Assembly: GCA_964420375.1 (NCBI GenBank)
Contig: CAYQTK010000140.1
Span: 1 to 11,403 of the forward strand
DNA from: CAYQTK01 sp964420375
GTDB lineage: Bacteria > RBG-13-61-14 > DATKZS01
Direction: 5' to 3'
Length of the DNA stretch: 11,403 bases
Position 1 is the stretch's first letter; each line of letters opens with the position of its first letter. The position numbers were made by a program, and so were the translations under genes. The notes under the pieces were generated by a model. That model worked only from the letters and a program-made list of their open reading frames with translations. It did not search any database and was not told the origin of the DNA. Shown here piece by piece: positions 7,295-11,403 of this stretch.

Positions 7295-7348
7295 CTGTAA
7301 GGCTCTCTTGTACGGAACCGGTCATCCTGGAGGGAAAGAGCCTTACAG
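7295..7348. repeat. 12-bp inverted repeat between convergent genes
   Basis: CTGTAAGGCTCT (7295-7306) and its exact reverse complement AGAGCCTTACAG (7337-7348) flank a 30-base loop. The right arm includes the stop codon of the minus-strand lipoprotein gene. It lies in the 54-base gap between two converging genes, where a two-way terminator would be expected, but there is no T-run after either arm and the loop is long. It may act as an RNA-stabilising or Rho-related 3' structure for both transcripts. Confidence 0.45.
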
Positions 7349-8128
7349 GTCTTCGAGTATCTCTTTGCGCTTCTTTTTATACTCCTCTTCAGTGATGAGT
7401 CCTTCATCGTAAAGCTCCTGCAGATATTTAAGCCGCTCCTTGGCGGGACGTTCTTCCGCAGGCGGTCCCTTGTCCGAAGCCTCTGCTTCCGCTTCGGCTT
7501 CCGGCGGGGTCGCCTCCTTTTCCTGCGCCTTCATGCTGTCCAGGTTAAGTGCTAACCAGTTGTCCTCGATCTTATCCTGGTCGTTGTGGGGTACGACTTT
7601 GCGGAACTCCCGGTAGCTCTTGGTGGGGTCCAGTGTATTCAACTCCCTACTGTCGGGCGCCGCCTTTACTGCCATGTTGCGGAAAGCGACGTTGAACTCG
7701 CCGTCCTTTATGAACATCACCCCGTCGGTAATTATAAAGTTGCCGAGAAATGCCTGGCCGCGGAAGTTGTAAACCGAAAAGTCGATCCATTCCGTGGAAC
7801 CCGCCCTGGAAAAAGCCTCGGCAATCGGCGCCGCAATCATGTCGATCTCCTTGTCCGTAAAAAGATCGTACTCGTCGCCCTCCTTGCCGGTAATGGAAAA
7901 GAAGCCCGGCTTGAAATATGTTATGGAAGACAGGGCGCGCTCTATGTCTTCCGCGCTTAAATCTACGGGATGATTAAAAGGCTCCAGGTCGTCGTTGGCC
8001 TCTTCTATCTTCACCCAGGTGTGCTGACCTTCCTGAAAGACCACGTTGTCCTTTTTCAAAAGAGACCACGAGCACGCCGACACCAAAAACGCCACACAAA
8101 CCATTGTCAATATCAGCTTTTTGAACAT
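7343..8128 (-). CDS. SHOCT-domain lipoprotein of unknown function
   Basis: A 261-residue exported lipoprotein. The signal peptide MFKKLILTMVCVAFLVSAC has a basic start, a hydrophobic core and a lipobox ending at C19 (VSAC); the residue after the cysteine is Ser, not Asp, which by the E. coli rule would favour the outer membrane. The middle part (about 20-200) is an unrecognised soluble domain rich in aromatic and acidic residues. An acidic Ala/Glu/Pro linker (about 203-231, with AEAEAEA) leads to a C-terminal SHOCT motif, RLKYLQELYDEGLITEEEY... (about 232-261), a short helical hairpin often found at protein ends and thought to help oligomerise or bind partners. A very strong ribosome binding site (GGGAGGAGGA, 8142-8133) precedes the ATG. 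It follows the AAA ATPase gene by 101 bases, so it may be the last gene of that operon or an independent unit. Confidence 0.75.
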   Translation of the reverse strand: MFKKLILTMVCVAFLVSACSWSLLKKDNVVFQEGQHTWVKIEEANDDLEPFNHPVDLSAEDIERALSSITYFKPGFFSITGKEGDEYDLFTDKEIDMIAAPIAEAFSRAGSTEWIDFSVYNFRGQAFLGNFIITDGVMFIKDGEFNVAFRNMAVKAAPDSRELNTLDPTKSYREFRKVVPHNDQDKIEDNWLALNLDSMKAQEKEATPPEAEAEAEASDKGPPAEERPAKERLKYLQELYDEGLITEEEYKKKRKEILEDL

Positions 8129-8132
8129 TTTA

Positions 8133-8181
8133 TCCTCCTCCCTGAATTAGGGAATCTAGCACCACACAGCAGAGCCCGCAA
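8133..8181 (-). promoter_or_regulatory. possible lipoprotein promoter and strong ribosome binding site
   Basis: In the 101-base gap after the ATPase gene the minus strand shows TTGCGG (8181-8176), a 17-base spacer and TAGATT (8158-8153), a moderate sigma70-like match. Expected transcription start is near 8146. A short stem CCCT-AATTC-AGGG (8153-8141) and the ribosome binding site GGGAGGAGGA (8142-8133), four bases before the ATG, follow. The ribosome binding site is clear; the promoter is tentative because neither box is close to consensus. Confidence 0.4.
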
Positions 8182-8229
8182 GATGAGTATTCATGCATGA
8201 GCCTCGAACCCGCGAACCGGAAACACGTC

Positions 8230-9936
8230 TCACAGCTCGAGGTGAACCCGCAGCTCCCGGATGCGTTCCTGTAGTTTTTCGTCGGACAAGCCCCGGTAGC
8301 GCTGGGGAAGCATCTTCCTGGAGCTGGACTCGAACACGGTGAGTATTTCCATGAACTCGATATAATACCGGTCGCGTGAAGGTACAAAATCATCCATGGC
8401 CTCTTTAAGGTCTTCTTCCCTGATGTGCTCCCTGTCTTCGCGGGAGGCTATCCTGTCCGCGGCAAGCATCATGCCTTCCAGGTCTGCGGGTGAGTAATGC
8501 AGGAGACCCTCGGCAACTTCTTCCAGGTCAATGCCCTCCAAACGGAGACGGTTCCTTTTTGCCGCGGCTCTCATGATCTCTGCCTTTTCCTTGTTATCCT
8601 CGGGAAAGAACAGGGGTATCTTGAGGTCCATTCTGCCCGGCCTTTTAAGGTCGGTGTCCAGCCGGTCGGGCCGGTTGGTCAACAGCACAAACAATATCTT
8701 GCCACGGTGGCTGGTGTCGCTCATGAACTCTTTCAAGCGGGCCATCACCCTGCTTTCGGTGCCGCTGTCCGACGAGTGCACGTCAGTGGAAAGGTTCCGG
8801 TCCGCTTCATCAATGATCACCAGCACGTATCCCAGTGCCTGCACGATCCCCAGAATCCGCTCCAGGTTCGACTCGGTGGACCCCACCCATTTCTCGCGGA
8901 ACCCCTTGAGCTTGATGCAGGTAAGGCCGCTCTCCCTTGCAAAAGCCTCTGCCAGAAAGCTCTTGCCCGTGCCCATGGGACCCACCAGCATGATCCCCAT
9001 GGGTATCCGCCGCGCCTTGCCTTGGCGAATGGAGTCGGCTATGGAAAGCAGGATGTCCTTGACCTCGGCAAGGCCGCCCACCGACTCGAAGCCGTAATCC
9101 GGCTCGAGGACCTCGACCAGGCCCAGGCACTCCCGCTCGATGACCTCCTTTTTCTTGTTGGAGACCATGTCCACGCTCACCTGTTCGCCGGCGTCCTTGC
9201 AGTTCTTGAATATGGACTCGATCTGAATGCGGGAAAGGCCGCCGGTCATGTCTGCTATGGCCCGGCTGGGAGGACCGGCAACGTCATATTTCTCGCGGCA
9301 GTGGTCTATAAACCGGGACCGCTCGTTCGGGTCGGGCAGCCCGAGCCGTATGCCCATCACTTGGGGCTGACTCCTTATCTTACGGTGGACCTCGGCCATG
9401 CTCTCCGCGATCATGATTACGATGTTGTCCGAGGCCAACAGTCCGGGATCGCGCGACCACTGCTGAAGGGCCACCAGGCAGGACCGGTCTTCAGAAGAGA
9501 GATAGGAAAGGTCCCCGTCGGGCACCAGGGTCTCGACATAATCGAGGACCACTGCTCCACGGTTCTTGATATCCGAGATGTACTCCCCGATAAGGCCCAG
9601 GGCCTGGCTGGGAAGCGAAGGCGTAACACCGCTCCAGCCCGGATGTCCCCTGGCCTTGCGGAGAAGGTTCACCCGTTCTTGAAACTGCGAGCGCATTTTA
9701 TCGTCGGCAAATCCCATGCCCTCGGTCACGTTATAAAAAAGGACCACGTCCTTGGTCCGGGCCAGGAAACGGACCAGGAACTCGCGCAGGGTAATGTACT
9801 CCACGCTTCCCCCGCGGTTGTACTCCACCAGGTCGGCCACGTTGGAGTGAAGGAGGAACTGACCGGCTTCTCCGGAGAGGTACCCTTCCCGGAGTCTCGC
9901 AGCCCACGCGGGAAGTATGAGGTTGTCTTCTTTCAT
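8230..9936 (-). CDS. AAA ATPase with N-terminal degenerate AAA-like region
   Basis: A 568-residue cytoplasmic AAA protein. The C-terminal AAA module is complete: Walker A GPMGTGKS (319-326), a substrate-pore-like KGFREKWVGSTE (344-355), Walker B VIIDEAD (373-379), sensor 1 N421 in LLTNRPD, and arginine-finger region KRPGR (431-435), closely like the FtsH/Cdc48 branch. A helical lid with PADLEGMMLAADRIA-type sensor-2 region follows. No zinc-protease HExxH motif is present. The first 265 residues begin with a QFLLHSNVADLV segment (26-37) and continue with strands that look like a Walker B (GAVVLDYVE, 127-135), a sensor 1 (NIVIMIAES, 171-179) and LPDPNERSRFI (200-210) but no P-loop, so they may be an inactive AAA domain, as in Ycf46-like proteins. 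The ATG lies six bases after the pentapeptide gene stop in the same frame, with a weak AAAGAAA ribosome site. A remodelling or unfolding role is likely; the client is unknown. Confidence 0.82.
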   Translation of the reverse strand: MKEDNLILPAWAARLREGYLSGEAGQFLLHSNVADLVEYNRGGSVEYITLREFLVRFLARTKDVVLFYNVTEGMGFADDKMRSQFQERVNLLRKARGHPGWSGVTPSLPSQALGLIGEYISDIKNRGAVVLDYVETLVPDGDLSYLSSEDRSCLVALQQWSRDPGLLASDNIVIMIAESMAEVHRKIRSQPQVMGIRLGLPDPNERSRFIDHCREKYDVAGPPSRAIADMTGGLSRIQIESIFKNCKDAGEQVSVDMVSNKKKEVIERECLGLVEVLEPDYGFESVGGLAEVKDILLSIADSIRQGKARRIPMGIMLVGPMGTGKSFLAEAFARESGLTCIKLKGFREKWVGSTESNLERILGIVQALGYVLVIIDEADRNLSTDVHSSDSGTESRVMARLKEFMSDTSHRGKILFVLLTNRPDRLDTDLKRPGRMDLKIPLFFPEDNKEKAEIMRAAAKRNRLRLEGIDLEEVAEGLLHYSPADLEGMMLAADRIASREDREHIREEDLKEAMDDFVPSRDRYYIEFMEILTVFESSSRKMLPQRYRGLSDEKLQERIRELRVHLEL

Positions 9937-9942
9937 GGTTGG

Positions 9943-10323
9943 TTATTTCTTTACTGCGAACATGTTGGCGTCCCCGGTCAGCGCGTCCGACAGGTCGGCG
10001 TCCGCCAGGAAGGCCGCATACAGGTTGGTGCCGGCGAGGCTTGCTTTCTTGAGAACAGCCTTGGAGAGGTCTGCCCGGGACAGGTTTGCCCGGTCCAGCC
10101 TGGCGTAAGAGAGGTCTGTGTTGGAGAGGTCGGCCATTGCCAGGTTTGCGCCCCTGAGGTCGGCCTCCCTAAGGTTGAAGTTCTCCAGGTTTTCAGTAGA
10201 GAGGTCCACTCCGGAAAGGTCCGCGACCTGCCGGGGATGTTTTTCGCGAAAAGCGTTCCACCTCTCCCAGCCCATGAGCGCCAGCGACTTCCACTGTTTG
10301 TTGGTCATCTGGGTATCAGTCAT
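9943..10323 (-). CDS. short pentapeptide-repeat protein
   Basis: A 126-residue protein whose residues about 33-118 are pentapeptide repeats of the A(D/N)LxX type (for example LREADLRGANLAMADLSNTD), expected to fold into a right-handed quadrilateral beta-helix of roughly four coils. The first 32 residues are a separate helical cap with WKSLALMGWERWNAFREKHP, which matches the start of the larger neighbour (KW..L..MG...WN.YRK.HP), so the two are paralogs. No signal peptide or membrane segment. The ATG directly follows the TGA of the larger gene, in the same frame, with AAAGG seven bases upstream. Pentapeptide proteins can act as DNA mimics binding gyrase (Qnr, MfpA) or as scaffolds; this one is short for a gyrase protector and has no feature that fixes its role. 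Confidence 0.85.
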   Translation of the reverse strand: MTDTQMTNKQWKSLALMGWERWNAFREKHPRQVADLSGVDLSTENLENFNLREADLRGANLAMADLSNTDLSYARLDRANLSRADLSKAVLKKASLAGTNLYAAFLADADLSDALTGDANMFAVKK

Positions 10324-11253
10324 TCATATGCCTTTGGCCCGGTTGAGCACCGAGTCCGGAAATTCGGCCTTGAAAAGATTGGCCTCCCTGAAGTCGGCCT
10401 CGTCAAGCCGGCAGCTTTGAAAGACCACGTTAAACAGGTTCGCACGGCTGAATCCGGCTTTAATAAATATGGAACCGGAAATCGTTGCCCCGAAAAGGTC
10501 GGCCTCGGTAAGGTCTGCTTCCGAGAAGTCGCAATCCACAAGCCGCGCTGCGTAAAAATCCGCCCGCAGGAGTTCGGCGCCGGCAAGGCACGCCCCCGAC
10601 AGGTCGGCGTATGCCAGGACCACCCCGGTCAGCTTGGCCCCGGAAAAGTCCGCTCCGGAAAGGTTGGCGCTTTTAAGCTCCGAGCCCGTAAAATTGGCTC
10701 TCTTGAAGTCAGCCTTTTGAAAGGACGCCCCCAGGAGGCAGGAGTTGTTGATGTCCAGGCCCGCGGCCCGGGCTTCGGAAAAATCAGCGTTTACCGCCAG
10801 GGCAACGGGCATGATCGCGGGAGGGACCTCGCAGCCGTGAGAGCTCTCAGCCTCCGTGAGCACCGCTCCCCGCAGGTTGGCCTCTTCCAGGTTGGTCCCC
10901 TTCAAGTGAACGCCGGAAAGTATGGCACCTGAAAGGTCCGCACGGACCAGGATCGTTGCCAGAAGGTCCGCGCTTTGCAAGTTGCTTCCGGAGAGGTTCG
11001 TTTCCGCCAGGTTTGCTCTCTTCATGAGCGCGTCAGCGAGGTTGGCCTTTTCCAGGTTTGCGCCTGCAAGGTTCGCCTGGTTTAAGTTGGAATCCTCCAG
11101 GTTGATGCCGGAAAGCTGCATACCGTGAAGGTCGCCTTCCGAAAGGTCGGGCAACTCGTCAGGATGGGACTTCCGATACTCGTTCCACTCCTCTACACCC
11201 ATATCAAGTAATTCTCTCCACTTGGTTAGCAAAAGCCTTTCCCTCTCTTGCAT
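10324..11253 (-). CDS. long pentapeptide-repeat protein
   Basis: A 309-residue protein made almost wholly of pentapeptide repeats. A helical cap (1-34, with KWRELLDMGVEEWNEYRKSHP) matches that of the shorter paralog. Repeat block 1 spans about 37-135 (NLNQANLAGANLEKANL and similar), a non-repeat stretch at about 136-156 (ESSHGCEVPPAIMPVALAV) breaks the helix, and block 2 runs from about 157 to 305, with more Phe and Cys at the central position (ADF, CDF, SIF). The coding DNA shows the matching 15-base periodicity. ATG 11253 is chosen because it gives the same distance to the cap tryptophan as in the paralog; an in-frame TTG at 11286 is part of the -35 box. There is no ribosome binding site before the ATG. 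Likely cytoplasmic binding or scaffold protein; whether it acts with the downstream ATPase is inference from the operon. Confidence 0.82.
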   Translation of the reverse strand: MQERERLLLTKWRELLDMGVEEWNEYRKSHPDELPDLSEGDLHGMQLSGINLEDSNLNQANLAGANLEKANLADALMKRANLAETNLSGSNLQSADLLATILVRADLSGAILSGVHLKGTNLEEANLRGAVLTEAESSHGCEVPPAIMPVALAVNADFSEARAAGLDINNSCLLGASFQKADFKRANFTGSELKSANLSGADFSGAKLTGVVLAYADLSGACLAGAELLRADFYAARLVDCDFSEADLTEADLFGATISGSIFIKAGFSRANLFNVVFQSCRLDEADFREANLFKAEFPDSVLNRAKGI

Positions 11254-11256
11254 TCG

Positions 11257-11286
11257 ATTATAAAACAATAGCCGGCTTATTATCAA
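11257..11286 (-). promoter_or_regulatory. sigma70-like promoter of the pentapeptide/AAA operon
   Basis: TTGATA (11286-11281), an 18-base spacer and a perfect TATAAT (11262-11257) stand on the minus strand, with only CGA between the -10 box and the ATG at 11253. A start of transcription at the usual distance would fall at or just inside the first codons, so either the mRNA begins right at the ATG or translation starts at the later in-frame ATG at 11202, which has GGAGAG 11 bases upstream. The paralog comparison favours the first ATG. Confidence 0.55.
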
Positions 11287-11290
11287 ACCC

Positions 11291-11320
11291 GAAAAGAAGA
11301 GCCCCTCCGCAAGAAGGGGC
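11291..11320 (-). terminator. intrinsic terminator of an upstream minus-strand gene
   Basis: Read on the minus strand, a 6-bp GC-rich stem GCCCCT (11320-11315) and AGGGGC (11306-11301) with an 8-base loop is followed by TCTTCTTTTC (11300-11291). This is a standard, if slightly interrupted, Rho-independent terminator. It ends a transcript coming from beyond the right edge of the window and separates it from the promoter starting at 11286. Confidence 0.6.
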
Positions 11321-11372
11321 CCGGTAAAGCTTATGATATTAGATAGTACCTGTTGCGAAACGGAGGTTTAAT

Positions 11373-11403
11373 TTACTTTTCGGCGCTGTTTTGGACTGCG
11401 GCA
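11373..11403 (-). CDS. possible C-terminus of an upstream minus-strand gene (partial)
   Basis: The last bases of the window, read on the minus strand, give ten codons at most (AAVQNSAEK then TAA at 11375-11373). The terminator about 50 bases further on shows that some minus-strand transcript ends here, which makes a gene end likely, but another frame (stop slightly further on) is also open, so the frame is a guess. Nothing can be said of the product. The 50 bases between this stop and the terminator show no other feature. Confidence 0.3.
   Translation of the reverse strand, partial: AAVQNSAEK

Noticed and set aside
8201..8218. T-arm-like sequence GGTTCGCGGGTTCGAGGC on the minus strand after the ATPase gene.
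   Set aside because: The stem does not close properly and no anticodon arm, D arm or acceptor stem surrounds it; no tRNA gene or fragment can be supported.
8497..10932. Plus-strand open frame of 811 codons running opposite to the ATPase and both pentapeptide genes, with a quasi-repeated product.
   Set aside because: It is in exact codon register with the three minus-strand genes, so plus stops would require TTA, CTA or TCA codons in them; such codons are rare in GC-rich genes. The repeats simply mirror the pentapeptide repeats. The minus-strand proteins have clear family motifs.
9943..11253. Pentapeptide repeats considered as Qnr/MfpA-type quinolone resistance proteins.
   Set aside because: Repeat content alone does not show gyrase binding; the N-terminal WN..R cap and the ATPase neighbour differ from the known resistance proteins, and the loop features of Qnr could not be recognised.

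Overview
The window looks like chromosomal DNA of a Gram-negative, moderately GC-rich bacterium. The evidence is a lipoprotein with a lipobox, several polytopic membrane glycosyltransferases and a cobalamin-type radical SAM enzyme. The gene style (TTG starts, ATGA and TTGA overlaps, a DUF5989 gene, a TMTC-like glycosyltransferase with TPRs) would suit Desulfobacterota or a related, possibly uncultured lineage, but this placement is weak and rests on general impression. No rRNA, tRNA, insertion sequence, phage gene or CRISPR array is visible.

Left half (65-7288) is a glycan or glycoprotein block. A GT-C type membrane glycosyltransferase (65-1735, minus) diverges from a plus-strand run: a GT2 polyprenyl-phosphate sugar synthase (1814-2560), a B12-binding/radical SAM protein (2557-3927), a class I SAM methyltransferase (3924-4667), a 53-aa DUF5989 membrane protein (4680-4841) and, after a 125-base gap with a strong hairpin, a TMTC-like GT-C enzyme with C-terminal TPRs (4967-7288). 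The likely logic is that the GT2 loads a sugar onto a lipid phosphate at the cytoplasmic face and the GT-C enzymes transfer it on the outer face of the membrane; the radical SAM and methyltransferase proteins probably modify a sugar, lipid or acceptor. The two divergent genes have back-to-back promoters whose -10 boxes lie so close to the start codons that both mRNAs look leaderless or nearly so.

Right half (7343-11286) is on the minus strand and reads from right to left: two tandem pentapeptide-repeat proteins (10324-11253 and 9943-10323), an AAA ATPase with an additional N-terminal degenerate AAA-like region (8230-9936), then a SHOCT-domain lipoprotein (7343-8128) with its own strong ribosome binding site and a possible own promoter. 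The first three genes lie in one continuous reading frame broken only by two stop codons, so they are almost certainly co-transcribed. A sigma70-like promoter precedes them, and just upstream lies an intrinsic terminator for a further minus-strand gene, of which only a few C-terminal codons may be inside the window. This four-gene set is the best candidate here for an uncharacterised system, though no function can be read from the sequence.

The two halves converge at 7289-7342, where a perfect 12-bp inverted repeat sits between the ends of the converging genes.
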